From JAZKBN01 sp040388605 (GTDB taxonomy: Bacteria > Bacteroidota > Bacteroidia > Cytophagales > Flexibacteraceae): DNA of 64,000 nucleotides. Location: assembly GCA_040388605.1 (NCBI GenBank), contig JAZKBN010000005.1, positions 1-64,000 of the forward strand. Direction: 5' to 3'. The notes beneath the pieces were generated by a model. The model worked only from the letters and a program-made list of their open reading frames with translations. It did no database searches and was not told where the DNA came from. Position numbers and translations under genes: made by a program. Shown here one piece after another: positions 19,747 to 27,810 of the stretch (position 1 is the stretch's first letter; the number at the start of each line of letters is the position of its first letter).

Positions 19747-20177
19747 TTTATGTAATTTGATTAGACTGTAATGTTACGCATAAAAAGTTATAATAGGGCA
19801 ACTAAAAAACAGGCAAAATATTGGATTTCAGGTTTTTAATTTACTTGAAAAAAACAGTAGCCATACTTACTATATGCAGATTTAGTGCTGATAAAGCCTG
19901 ATTAAATTTTGCTAATCGAATTTTAGTAGCTGTAAAACACTACTCCACAGCGTATATTGAAAAAATGAAAATGGGAATCTATGAATTGTCCTCTTTTATA
20001 AATCGATCAAAATCTTCAGGAAATTAGGGGAAGTGTATAAATTATATAGCTATAATTGGCTATTTTTAGAAATTTATAATTCTTAAATTGATGTGATATT
20101 ATTTGAAATAATTGCATTTTAAGTATTGACCAAACCTTGGGCTGTTCATGCGGCATTAATGAAAAGAGATAAAAAAA
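19747..20177. other. Intergenic region upstream of rsbR
   Basis: About 430 bp of AT-rich DNA. It should hold the rsbR promoter (minus strand) near 19760-19850. A 63-codon minus-strand frame at 20016-20207 overlaps the terminator and attachment site and looks spurious. Confidence 0.4.
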
Positions 20178-20200
20178 GCACCTGCATATAGGGCAGGTGC
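20178..20200 (-). terminator. Terminator, probably the original tRNA-Arg terminator displaced by the prophage
   Basis: GCACCTGC (20178-20185) pairs with GCAGGTGC (20193-20200), and on the minus strand a T-run follows (A-run 20171-20177). It directly abuts the left copy of the attachment repeat. Before integration it would have been placed a few bases downstream of the tRNA-Arg 3' end. Confidence 0.75.
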
Positions 20201-20225
20201 TTTGCAAAATGTGATCCCATTTGGA
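20201..20225. repeat. Left attachment-site copy (attL core), 25-bp direct repeat
   Basis: Begins TTTGCAAAATGTGATCCC and ends CATTTGGA; identical base for base to 54236-54260, where it forms the 3' end of a tRNA-Arg gene. Flanking bases differ on both sides. These are the hallmarks of integration by a tyrosine recombinase into a tRNA gene. Confidence 0.92.
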
Positions 20226-20285
20226 CTTGTAAAAAGTGCCTTCTTTATTGATTATAGCGTGTTTTTAGCCTTTTTCAAGTATTTG

Positions 20286-20304
20286 GTGAAACAGTAGTGA
20301 AACA
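20286..20304. promoter_or_regulatory. Paired GTGAAACA boxes, probable integrase arm-type sites (left)
   Basis: GTGAAACA at 20286-20293 and 20297-20304, in the same orientation and 11 bp apart, about 60 bp inside the left att core. An identical arrangement lies inside the right end at 54119-54137. Confidence 0.55.
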
Positions 20305-20313
20305 ATTGTAGCT

Positions 20314-20832
20314 TTAAATATTCGATCCGGCAGCCGCCCCGGCAACAAAAGCCAAGCCTATCAGGCACCAATTACCAATTTTGCGCCATTTTTTTTGCCT
20401 TAGCTGTTTGCGCATTAGGGCTTCGTCAGGCGCTAATTCTAAATTGCCCTTGCGGTCAATTGTAATTTGCCACTGCATTTGCCCGGGTAGCTCATAGGCT
20501 GATATATGACTGAGGCCGCGGGGAGTAAGCGTTTGCAGTTCTGCAGTATTACCTTTCATGATTAAACCTGTAAAAATAGTATCCTTTTCAACAGCTGCCC
20601 TGCGAGCAGTATCGGGTTTAAGGTATGTTTTAACTGTTCTTGGTAAATAGCGTTTCGCTGGAGGAATTACCTGTATTGTATCCCTGATTACTTTTAATAT
20701 CCTGATTGTGTCTGGTTTGACATTACCGGATAGAGCAGGGGGAGTAAAACTATTATTGCCGCATGTATTCAGCAGTAAGCAAATGGCAAAGCCGACAATT
20801 AATGTGGCTAAAAGTTCAAAACTGCGTTTCAT
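20314..20832 (-). CDS. Membrane-anchored protein of the lysis cassette, possible unimolecular spanin
   Basis: 172 residues. The N-terminus has a hydrophobic stretch ending 'CLLLNTCGNN', which could be a lipoprotein signal with an imperfect lipobox. The centre (about 30-140) is soluble, charged and proline-containing. The C-terminus has a second hydrophobic segment ('CLIGLAFVAGAAAGSNI'). A lipid-anchored N-terminus plus a C-terminal membrane helix is the layout of u-spanins, which fuse inner and outer membranes at lysis. The gene is the last of an endolysin/holin cluster, which supports this. No sequence family is recognised, so the role is an inference. Confidence 0.5.
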   Translation of the reverse strand: MKRSFELLATLIVGFAICLLLNTCGNNSFTPPALSGNVKPDTIRILKVIRDTIQVIPPAKRYLPRTVKTYLKPDTARRAAVEKDTIFTGLIMKGNTAELQTLTPRGLSHISAYELPGQMQWQITIDRKGNLELAPDEALMRKQLRQKKWRKIGNWCLIGLAFVAGAAAGSNI

Positions 20833-20928
20833 AGTGGGTTTTCAATTAGTCGTTAAAGCAAACAAGCTCCAATCGGAGCCAGTTATATATATGTTTTTCA
20901 GTGTTTTAGGCTGATGCTGTTGATGCAC

Positions 20929-21486
20929 TTAACCCGGCACATATCTCCCAATCCAGTCAGCCACAAGGCTGACCTGGCTTTTAGGTCTGCGCTTGCGATA
21001 CACACCATCCCCCTCCCGGGAGCCTGCATTGTTGGTATTGCCTTCGATGGTTATTATCGCCGCAGAGCTTTCACTCCATTGCTCAATAATGCCGATATGC
21101 GCGATGCGCCCGCCGTTCCAGGCAAATCCGGCCAAATCTCCCGGGAGTGGAACACCATTTACCTTACTGCCGCGACGGTAAATGACCTTATCATCCGGGA
21201 ACCAGGCAGGAGCCCATGCGCTGCGCATGCGCGGAGCATGGCAGGCTGAAAAGCTCCAGTGGCAAAAAGCGGCGCACCAGGCGTAACCGGGTTTCAAACC
21301 GCAGGAAGCCAGGTAAGCCGACACTTGCGGCCCATCGTTGTGGCCGGTAGCCTCTCTTACCCCGATTTCGTGCTTAGCATGCTCAATAATACAGAGCCGT
21401 TTATCTACCTGAGCGCGAACAAAAGGACTAAAAAGGCAGAGACATAAGACCAGAATATAGTTAAGGCAACGTAACGTTTGTGGCAT
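20929..21486 (-). CDS. Secreted CHAP-type endolysin
   Basis: 185 residues with an N-terminal signal-like hydrophobic segment ('CLNYILVLCLCLFSPFVRAQ'). The catalytic region fits CHAP amidase/endopeptidases: cysteine in 'GYAWCAAFCHW', histidine in 'RIAHIGIIEQW', and a following 'TIEGNTNNAGS'. It would cleave peptidoglycan at the end of infection. The signal peptide suggests Sec export, so the holin may only trigger or permeabilise. The 5' end overlaps the upstream membrane-protein gene by 82 nt. Confidence 0.8.
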   Translation of the reverse strand: MPQTLRCLNYILVLCLCLFSPFVRAQVDKRLCIIEHAKHEIGVREATGHNDGPQVSAYLASCGLKPGYAWCAAFCHWSFSACHAPRMRSAWAPAWFPDDKVIYRRGSKVNGVPLPGDLAGFAWNGGRIAHIGIIEQWSESSAAIITIEGNTNNAGSREGDGVYRKRRPKSQVSLVADWIGRYVPG

Positions 21487-21815
21487 AACTGTAAATGAAT
21501 TTGAGGGTTAATAATTCTTAAATTATCTGCAGAGAACAGTTCCCGGGACAACTCCTCGAAGAGAAACTTATGCGCCTCGGGAAAGCTGAAGCGCATGGCC
21601 AGGCCTGCGGTTAACAAGGCAGCAAAGAGGTTGTAAGCAACGGTGCATGTTCTGTGCAGCCATCCCGGGTCGTCAAGGCCTGAGGTGGGGTTAATCAATA
21701 TGAGCACTTGCCCGGCTGCGAAGAATAGCAGGATACTGATTATGAGCATTGGCAGCTCGTTGTAACGGCGGAACCAGGCGGGAAGGCCGGTAAGAATGGA
21801 TTTTAAGCTTTTCAT
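21405..21815 (-). CDS. Three-helix membrane protein of the lysis cassette
   Basis: 136 residues with hydrophobic segments near 22-42, 55-75 and at the C-terminus ('ALTIFWSYVSAFLVLLFALR'). It lies between the holin-like gene (2 nt gap) and the endolysin (82-nt overlap). It could be a second holin, an antiholin or a membrane component of the particle. No family recognised. Confidence 0.55.
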   Translation of the reverse strand: MKSLKSILTGLPAWFRRYNELPMLIISILLFFAAGQVLILINPTSGLDDPGWLHRTCTVAYNLFAALLTAGLAMRFSFPEAHKFLFEELSRELFSADNLRIINPQIHLQLCHKRYVALTIFWSYVSAFLVLLFALR

Positions 21816-21817
21816 TG

Positions 21818-22201
21818 TTATGAGCCTTTAAATTTGTCGGCAAGATGTTGAGAGAGCCACTTGGGAAAGAGCCCGGGCCTGATTAGGTTCAAGTTTTCGC
21901 CAATAGACCACCCTTCCCGAACCATAATGAAGTGGCAGAGTATATGGATAAGCACCAGTATGGTGAAGTAGATAATCAACTTTTTGAAAATGGCTGAAAA
22001 CGCATAGCTGGATACACGGAAGCCCCGGATAGCTGCCCAAACACCAAGTGCGGTGTCCAGGCAGATTATCACCAAAAGGAAATTGAGGAACTGCCAGTCA
22101 GAAAACACATAGATTTCTATCCATTTAATGAGTGGCGAGAGGCAAACACTAATTGCCGCCCCAGTAATGAGCTTGCTTTTCAGCCAGTTTTCAGGAAACA
22201 T
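21818..22201 (-). CDS. Phage holin-family protein
   Basis: 127 residues with three or four membrane helices. The segment 'VIICLDTALGVWAAIRGFRV' and the following lysine-containing loop ('IFKKLIIYF') match the phage_holin_4-type holins common in Bacteroidota and Firmicutes prophages. It probably forms the pore that times lysis. The next gene begins 2 nt downstream. Confidence 0.75.
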   Translation of the reverse strand: MFPENWLKSKLITGAAISVCLSPLIKWIEIYVFSDWQFLNFLLVIICLDTALGVWAAIRGFRVSSYAFSAIFKKLIIYFTILVLIHILCHFIMVREGWSIGENLNLIRPGLFPKWLSQHLADKFKGS

Positions 22202-22233
22202 GATTTGTATTTATGGCTTGCTTTAAACTTAAC

Positions 22234-23499
22234 CTACAAAGGGTAACGGGTAATTACGCTCCAGGTACCTGAATCAAAGTTGTGTGCTCCTGTATCGGCA
22301 CCCCATGGGTTGCGTACATAGATAAACAGTAAACCGTTAACCTCGTCCCATCCGGTAGTAACTGCATAAGTAGTCAGATCACCGCTTATATATTCAAGCA
22401 GGCTAACTCCTTCTGCCGAAACTATGAATCGGGCAGACACTTCTGCGACCGGCTCCCTTGGCTGAAACGTGGTATTGAAAACAAAAGCCTCATCACCAAC
22501 AGGCGCAGCTACAGCAATAAAGTAAAAGGATGCATAACTGCCGGGAAGCTCGTCATGTGTACCCAAGGGTAAAGTTGTTTGGCCGGTTGAGTTATAGTCA
22601 CCGGAATACCTTTGAATAGCAGATATTTCGCCGATCGTACCGGGAACACCCTGAGGGCCTGCAGGAATGGCCTGTATTGCTGCCTGAACCATTGTCATCA
22701 ACGATTCAAGCGTGGTAACCCTTCCTTCAACCGTAGAAGACTCTTCACCTTCAACAATTTCCTGTACAACTGCTTCAAGGGCATCTACCTCAGACTGTGC
22801 AGTGGCGGCTGCAGATGCAGCTTCAGAAACGGATTCACTTGTTGCAAGTCCGCTAATATCGGGTATAGCTGATTCCAGCGCATCTACATCAGCCTGTGCT
22901 GCTGCTGCTGCTGCGGCAGCTTCAGCAACTGATTCAGCTGTGGCAAGTCCGGGTATGGCTGCCTCCAGTGCATCAGCATCTGCCTGTGCGGCAGCGGCGG
23001 CAGCTACAGCTTCAGCAACAGATTCAGCTGTAGCAAGTCCTGGCATGGCTGCCTCCAGTGCATCGGCATCAGCTTGCGCTGCCGCTGCCGCCGCGGCTAC
23101 TTCGGCAACAGATTCATTTGTTGCCAGCCCGCTCAAGTCAGGTGCAGCAATTCCGTTTACTGTAGCCGTTAAATCATTTACAAGTTGGTTCAGGGCTGCA
23201 ATATCTTCGGCAAATGCAAGGGCGGAAACCTGGAATTCCTCTTCAGTAATACCGTCAAGCGGCACTTCTGTCCAGGTAACGAGGTCCGATTCCATTTTCC
23301 AGTATTTATCCGAATCCCTGGTATAAACAAGCATACCTGCGCGGCGGCGTTCAGCGGTAATTTCATTGCGTGCAGCTGCATTTGCAACCGAACGTAAACC
23401 GTCTATGCCGTATGTTGGATCTGTAACCGGGTATTTATCGGCTTCATCATAAGGTGCTATTGTGCCTGTTACCGGCACGGAATTAGGTAATTTACCCAT
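22234..23499 (-). CDS. Coiled-coil, collagen-tipped fibre protein (host recognition candidate)
   Basis: 421 residues. After a roughly 100-residue N-terminal region come four near-identical units of 30-33 residues (about 122-245), each with 'LAT.ESV.E', an alanine-rich stretch and 'A.AQ.DADALEAA.PG'. These are trimeric coiled-coil repeats. A short collagen-like tract 'GPQGVPGTIG' follows, then a beta-rich C-terminal domain (about 300-421). This is a typical phage fibre layout, with the C-terminus as receptor-binding head. It is located with the lysis genes at the end of the virion transcription unit, as fibres often are. In a tailless virus it would be a vertex spike. Confidence 0.7.
   Translation of the reverse strand: MGKLPNSVPVTGTIAPYDEADKYPVTDPTYGIDGLRSVANAAARNEITAERRRAGMLVYTRDSDKYWKMESDLVTWTEVPLDGITEEEFQVSALAFAEDIAALNQLVNDLTATVNGIAAPDLSGLATNESVAEVAAAAAAAQADADALEAAMPGLATAESVAEAVAAAAAAQADADALEAAIPGLATAESVAEAAAAAAAAQADVDALESAIPDISGLATSESVSEAASAAATAQSEVDALEAVVQEIVEGEESSTVEGRVTTLESLMTMVQAAIQAIPAGPQGVPGTIGEISAIQRYSGDYNSTGQTTLPLGTHDELPGSYASFYFIAVAAPVGDEAFVFNTTFQPREPVAEVSARFIVSAEGVSLLEYISGDLTTYAVTTGWDEVNGLLFIYVRNPWGADTGAHNFDSGTWSVITRYPL
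22760..23135 (-). repeat. Four tandem ~90-bp coding repeats in the fibre gene
   Basis: Recurrent runs of alternating alanine codons and GATTCAGCTG-like segments encode the four coiled-coil units. The high DNA similarity could allow fibre-length change by recombination or slippage. Confidence 0.65.
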
Positions 23500-23664
23500 G
23501 ATTTAAAGGTTTGAGGATTAGTTGAAGGTTTTGTTTGTTGTCTGCCAACTCAATGGCAATGAAATATTAACTTATATTAACTGCGAATTGCATTATTCGA
23601 ACTGTAGCCAACTATAGGCAACTATTATTCAACCTGAAGGCAAATGATTTCAACTCAAATCCAA

Positions 23665-25062
23665 CTATTTTGAACCATCTGGCTTAAAAACTACCATCTC
23701 TGTAAGCTGGTTGTAGCGGTTTTTATTGGTTTTAGCTATGCCTCCGTTAACTTCCACTTCTATATCGACATCATGCGCCCATTCCTGGGCACCTTTATAG
23801 TTGCCATCTTTAGTGCTTTGAAAGACCAGGCCGATGCATAAGCCCGGATTTTCTCTTTTTAGCTGCCTGAAGCTTTCAAGGGTAAGCCCTGCTATCTGAA
23901 CTGAGTCAATAAACAGGAACTTGTAGCCTGAAAGAGATACATCGGCAAGCCTGGCTGTGAAGTCCAGGTTAGGTACACCGCCGCCAATGCGTTCAATTTT
24001 CTCCTGCAGCGTATAACTTCCGTATTCTTCAGCTGATACATAAAGGGTTTTGCCAAAGTTTTCCGCCAAGAGCTTAGCCAGCATCATGCTGAAGGTGGAC
24101 TTTCCTTGTCCGGGCTTGCCATAGGCCATCATTGTAAATCCTTTGGCCGGGTCACCCAGGAATTCTTTCCATTTACCGGTCAGTCCAAGCCTGCTATAGG
24201 ATATTTTCATAATATCGGAAGCTGACATAACTGTTGCCGGTTCAGCAGGCAAACCGGCTAAGGCTCCGGGTTTACCGGAATGAGGTTTGCTTTCTTTTAA
24301 CTTTGCAAGCCCACGCAAATCCTGCTTTCCGATAGTTACCTTAAGTTTTGCATTGTCAGTTTTCAGCAGCACAGCAAGTGATTTTTCAAGCTCAATAATC
24401 TTACCTCGCAGCGGGTCTGAATCAGCAATTGAATTTTTATCGTTCAGGGCCTTAGCGACAGCTGAATGCAGGTTTTGAACTGCCGTTTTATTGGCGGCTT
24501 TACCCTGGAGAGAAATGTAGCGCTGTAGAAGTCTGACTGAAGGGAATATTTTTTCGCCTCCGGCAATTTCTATCAGCTTAGCCAGGTCAGCCTCGGGCAG
24601 GTGTATGTGTACGTTTTGGGCCTTGCCGTTTGCAACGCGTACCAGCTCTGCCTGTATTTTTTCAATTTCCGCGCTGAATTTACCCGACTTGCGCAGTTCG
24701 CATTTTGTGATTGCCCGCTGCATCGCGCGCAGAAGTGCGGTAACTGCTTCATGCTTTACAGGGCGGTTTACAATAGACAGAAAGCGCCTGATGAATTTTA
24801 TATCTGTATGGATTTCGGCCACTTTTTGAACGGGTTTAAGCGCTTGGGTTTTTATTGCAGGCTTTACTTTTTTCTGCTCAGCTGCTTTACTGAAGGCATC
24901 GAAGTATAAATCCACAGATTCAGTAATTTCAGGAGCAAGCCTGTATGCCCTCCAACTGTTCTGCATTACCGGCAGAATAAAATCGGCATGAATGCTTTTA
25001 AGTGCAGGCGGCACCCCGTACCTGGCCGACAGTTCAGTATAATTTTCAATACCAGCCTTCAT
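23665..25062 (-). CDS. RecA/RadA-like ATPase with long helical N-terminal region
   Basis: 465 residues. The first 280 are charged and mostly helical with no recognised domain. The C-terminal 185 form a RecA-fold ATPase: Walker A 'AYGKPGQGKST' (about 313-323), 'TLYVSAEEYGS' after strand 2, and Walker B 'YKFLFIDSVQ' (about 380-389). This core resembles RadA/DnaB-type ATPases. In a virus without a terminase it could be the packaging motor, or it could be a recombination/replication ATPase. Its position beside virion and fibre genes, away from the primase, favours a late function (inference). Confidence 0.65.
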   Translation of the reverse strand: MKAGIENYTELSARYGVPPALKSIHADFILPVMQNSWRAYRLAPEITESVDLYFDAFSKAAEQKKVKPAIKTQALKPVQKVAEIHTDIKFIRRFLSIVNRPVKHEAVTALLRAMQRAITKCELRKSGKFSAEIEKIQAELVRVANGKAQNVHIHLPEADLAKLIEIAGGEKIFPSVRLLQRYISLQGKAANKTAVQNLHSAVAKALNDKNSIADSDPLRGKIIELEKSLAVLLKTDNAKLKVTIGKQDLRGLAKLKESKPHSGKPGALAGLPAEPATVMSASDIMKISYSRLGLTGKWKEFLGDPAKGFTMMAYGKPGQGKSTFSMMLAKLLAENFGKTLYVSAEEYGSYTLQEKIERIGGGVPNLDFTARLADVSLSGYKFLFIDSVQIAGLTLESFRQLKRENPGLCIGLVFQSTKDGNYKGAQEWAHDVDIEVEVNGGIAKTNKNRYNQLTEMVVFKPDGSK

Positions 25063-25261
25063 GTGTTTTTATGTGAATTGATGCTGCAAGGTATGCCCGG
25101 CCGGAAATCTGCCTTTTCACATGGTTTCAGTTGCAGGATATTTTAAGGTAAAAACCTGCTTATCAGCAGTTATGTGAAATATGAAGAGAGTGGGCAGCTT
25201 TACTTTGCTGCTCAAAGCAATCCTTTAATCGGATTTAAAACACGTTTAAACAACACATATA

Positions 25262-25399
25262 ATGGCAACAACAAAAAAGGCTACCACTAAGAAAAAGCCC
25301 GCACATTCAAAAGCAGTTCCGGCAGGTTACAAAAGGGTTTATGCCCTGGTGCCGATTGTAAAAAAGGCAAAGAGCAAGGCCAAGGCGAAACGTAAATAA
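25262..25399 (+). CDS. Very small, highly basic protein (45 aa), possible nucleoid/core protein
   Basis: ATG at 25262 to TAA at 25397-25399. About 40% of the 45 residues are Lys or Arg, with Lys-rich ends ('TKKATTKKKPAHSK' and 'KKAKSKAKAKRK') around a short hydrophobic centre ('YKRVYALVPIV'). It resembles small histone-H1-like or viral core proteins that bind DNA. It is the first of two plus-strand genes in an otherwise minus-strand region, 48 nt ahead of the ParB-like gene. No family is recognised. Confidence 0.55.
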   Translation: MATTKKATTKKKPAHSKAVPAGYKRVYALVPIVKKAKSKAKAKRK

Positions 25400-25447
25400 A
25401 CTGCCGGTCATGAGCAACAGTAAATTGAAAGCCGGGGCAATTAGGAC

Positions 25448-26638
25448 TTGAAAAGTCGGAAGGCCCCGGCTTCGATTTCCGGCCTCGGGTTCCTGGGTTC
25501 ATTGGCTCAGAAATTCTCACCGGTCAGGGAAATCGACCGCAGCAAAATAATTACCCGACCTGATTTGTTCCAGGGAAGGCAGGCCGCTTTCAGCCAGGAA
25601 ACTGTAGATAAAATTCTCAGGGAAGGCTTTGACAGGAGCCAGGAGCCGATTGCCGTATGGCAGGACCCGGATTCAAAAAAATTCATTGTTATCAGCGGGC
25701 ATTCCCGCTGGCATGCATCTGAGCTCCTTTACAAAAAAGGAGATAAGCAATTGCAGACAATGCCGGTCAAGGTTTACCAGGGTAACCTGGAGCAGGCACA
25801 GGATTATGCAATTCTTGAGAGCAATCGTTCCGGCACAGCTGAAGGCCTCAAATCTGATCTTAATGCCTACAAACGGGCATTAGAGAAAGGTAAAAAGAGA
25901 GACTACCTGTTGTCAATATTCAAAACGGAAGCGCGTGTACGCCAACTGGAAGACATGAGTTACCTGAACCCAAAAGGAAGGTTTATTGAGTACCTGGGTG
26001 AAGATTCTGAAAAATCATTCCCCTACCTGGCCAGGAATGCGCAGTGGGTAGGTACCATGCGAAAACACTATACACAGCTGACCAATGCCCACGAGCGGGA
26101 AATTTTCGATTACCTGTATACCGGCTCAAAAAAGGCAATCGGCACAAAGAAGGAAGGCTTTTTCAGCCTTGTGGAAAAGAAAGCCACCAGGATAGGATTC
26201 AACCAAGCCGATCCCCTAAACCTGAACAGCGTGGCGAGTTCCTCAGCGCTTACAGCTTCGGTAAAAACGCTTATTGCACAGGTTACTTCAGAAATTGATG
26301 AACTGACATCGCAAAGGGTAAAAACTGAAGATAACATTGCCAGGGCCAAGCTGGAGGCAAATGAAAAACTGCTTAACCGGTTCCAGGAAACCCGAAGAGA
26401 CCTGAACGCGGCCATTCTGCGCAAGGTAGAAAGCCGCACCAGGCTGGAGCAGGAAATGAGGCAGATTGACAGGGGAACACTTTATGATATGTTTAACCCG
26501 CCGCCTTCAACTGCACCCGGGACAAGAGCAGTACCCGCTGCACCTGACAAAACACCCCGGAAACAAGATCCCGAACTCTTAAAACTTATTGCAAGGGCAA
26601 AAGCAGTTAAGGCAGAGCTGCAAACTTTGAAGCTATAA
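25448..26638 (+). CDS. ParB/sulfiredoxin-domain protein with coiled-coil C-terminus
   Basis: 396 residues if the TTG at 25448 is used. A stop (TAG 25442-25444) lies just upstream in frame. An ATG at 25410 begins 'MSNSKLKAGAIRT' in another frame and stops at the junction, so a small indel or a non-ATG start is possible. The ParB-N fold is shown by 'VISGHSRWHASELLYKKG' (about 80-97) and 'MPVKVYQGN...ILESNRSG'. The C-terminal half is a long coiled coil. Single ParB-like proteins without ParA in phages serve in DNA binding, nicking or regulation. It could bind one of the repeat arrays in this element (speculative). Confidence 0.75.
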   Translation: MKSRKAPASISGLGFLGSLAQKFSPVREIDRSKIITRPDLFQGRQAAFSQETVDKILREGFDRSQEPIAVWQDPDSKKFIVISGHSRWHASELLYKKGDKQLQTMPVKVYQGNLEQAQDYAILESNRSGTAEGLKSDLNAYKRALEKGKKRDYLLSIFKTEARVRQLEDMSYLNPKGRFIEYLGEDSEKSFPYLARNAQWVGTMRKHYTQLTNAHEREIFDYLYTGSKKAIGTKKEGFFSLVEKKATRIGFNQADPLNLNSVASSSALTASVKTLIAQVTSEIDELTSQRVKTEDNIARAKLEANEKLLNRFQETRRDLNAAILRKVESRTRLEQEMRQIDRGTLYDMFNPPPSTAPGTRAVPAAPDKTPRKQDPELLKLIARAKAVKAELQTLKL

Positions 26639-26642
26639 AAAA

Positions 26643-26664
26643 AGCACCGGGGGTTCCCGGTGCT
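26643..26664. terminator. Bidirectional terminator between convergent genes
   Basis: AGCACCGGG (26643-26651) pairs with CCCGGTGCT (26656-26664), with a T-run after it on the plus strand and an A-run before it (T-run on minus). It serves the ParB-like gene and the leftward virion operon. Confidence 0.88.
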
Positions 26665-26689
26665 TTTTGTTGTATAAATATTTCTTCAC

Positions 26690-26965
26690 TTACGGTCTGC
26701 CAACCAACTCAAAAAACAGCTCCACCATTTTAGGGGTAAGCTTGCGCATGTCGCGGTCGTAGCCTATTGCCTCAAACTTAGCCAGGTGCTTATTTATATA
26801 TCCCCTGATTGTCGGCAGGCTGAGCCCGTACATTAGAGCGAGCTCGCTCTTGCGGTACACGCGCACCGGAACCCTGTCTTCATCAATAAAGGGGAATTCC
26901 ACAAATTCAGCATGGTTTTCCTGCAGGTAACTTTGACTTGAATCAGGTTGGCGAAGTGCGCTCAT
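26690..26965 (-). CDS. Small helix-turn-helix protein, DUF4248-like
   Basis: 91 residues. The segment 'VRVYRKSELALMYGLSLPTIRGYINKHLA' reads as a helix-turn-helix and resembles the short DUF4248 proteins of Bacteroidota mobile elements. It lies 12 nt downstream of the transglycosylase gene, at the end of the virion operon. It may be a regulator; family assignment is tentative. Confidence 0.5.
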   Translation of the reverse strand: MSALRQPDSSQSYLQENHAEFVEFPFIDEDRVPVRVYRKSELALMYGLSLPTIRGYINKHLAKFEAIGYDRDMRKLTPKMVELFFELVGRP

Positions 26966-26977
26966 TTTCAGGGGCGT

Positions 26978-27613
26978 TTAAGTAAGTATATCAAGTGTGG
27001 AGTTAACGCCTACAAGCTTCAGTATATAGGCCTGCGTTTCCCTGGGAGAAGTAGCGAGCAGCTGCTCAGTTGTGCCCGTAGGCTTATGGAAATAACCCCT
27101 GTTGTACCTGGTTACAACCTTATCAAGTCGTATTTTTCCGTTCTCAATATGCTGCGGTATCAACAGGGCAAGCATCATGGCGCCGATAAGAATATTAAAG
27201 CCCGGCGCCATCAGCTCAGCTTGGCTGATTGAGGTTCTGCCGGAGACTTTTTGGTCCATATACTTTTGCTTTTCAATATTGGCAATCCGTTCACCGAGCA
27301 TGGCCACTAATTTCGCCTTCAGCATTCCGTTGAGCTTGCCTGCTTTTTTGGTCAGGAAAATAATACCCGGAGCAGTAGCCGGTGCAACCTGCATCAGGCC
27401 GCTGGCTCCCGAAGCAGACAGGGCTGATACATCACCGCCTGATTCAATAAAAATAAAAGAGGTAATCAGGTCCGTAGATACACCGGTAAGCCCGGCTGCT
27501 TCATTAATGGCATTACCAAAGTGCGCGCGAATGGCCGATAGAGCATCCTTAACCTGGTGCACTTGGTCAGCGCGCCAAAATGAATGAGTGGTCATAGGTA
27601 TAACTATTTCCAT
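26978..27613 (-). CDS. Lytic transglycosylase (SLT-type)
   Basis: 211 residues (205 from the second Met at 27595). The catalytic glutamate lies in 'LITSFIFIESGGDVSALS' (about residue 54), followed by 'GASGLMQVAPATA', the usual GLMQ motif. A C-terminal 'NILIGAMMLALLI' and 'VTRYNRGYFH' fit the lysozyme-like fold. No signal peptide is seen, so it is probably carried in the virion to open peptidoglycan at entry, as in PRD1-type P7 or tail lysozymes. It overlaps or abuts the small membrane-protein gene upstream. Confidence 0.8.
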   Translation of the reverse strand: MEIVIPMTTHSFWRADQVHQVKDALSAIRAHFGNAINEAAGLTGVSTDLITSFIFIESGGDVSALSASGASGLMQVAPATAPGIIFLTKKAGKLNGMLKAKLVAMLGERIANIEKQKYMDQKVSGRTSISQAELMAPGFNILIGAMMLALLIPQHIENGKIRLDKVVTRYNRGYFHKPTGTTEQLLATSPRETQAYILKLVGVNSTLDILT

Positions 27614-27810
27614 TTCTTCAGCGGTTTGGGGTTAACAAGGCACAAAGCAATTATATTAGCTGTTATGCTGCCGCCAACCTTCCAGGCCTGGCTTTCCCAA
27701 AAGGAAATATCAGGATTGCTTTTAGCCCGTAAATATGCTGCATAAGAGCCTGCAATGCCACCGGCTATGCTTGCAATGGTAAAAACAATAGTAGGTCCGG
27801 GCTTATTCAT
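27604..27810 (-). CDS. Small two-helix membrane protein
   Basis: 68 residues with hydrophobic segments 'IVFTIASIAGGIAGSYAAYL' and 'VGGSITANIIALCLV'. It lies between the spike-like gene and the transglycosylase, sharing boundary bases with both. It could be a virion membrane protein or a holin-like entry protein. No family recognised. Confidence 0.55.
   Translation of the reverse strand: MNKPGPTIVFTIASIAGGIAGSYAAYLRAKSNPDISFWESQAWKVGGSITANIIALCLVNPKPLKKWK

Noticed and set aside
20016..20207. 63-codon minus-strand frame next to the left att site
   Set aside because: It runs through the terminator hairpin and att core and its composition is unlike its neighbours.
22712..23326. 204-codon alanine/serine-rich plus-strand frame
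   Set aside because: It is the antisense of the coiled-coil repeats of the fibre gene.
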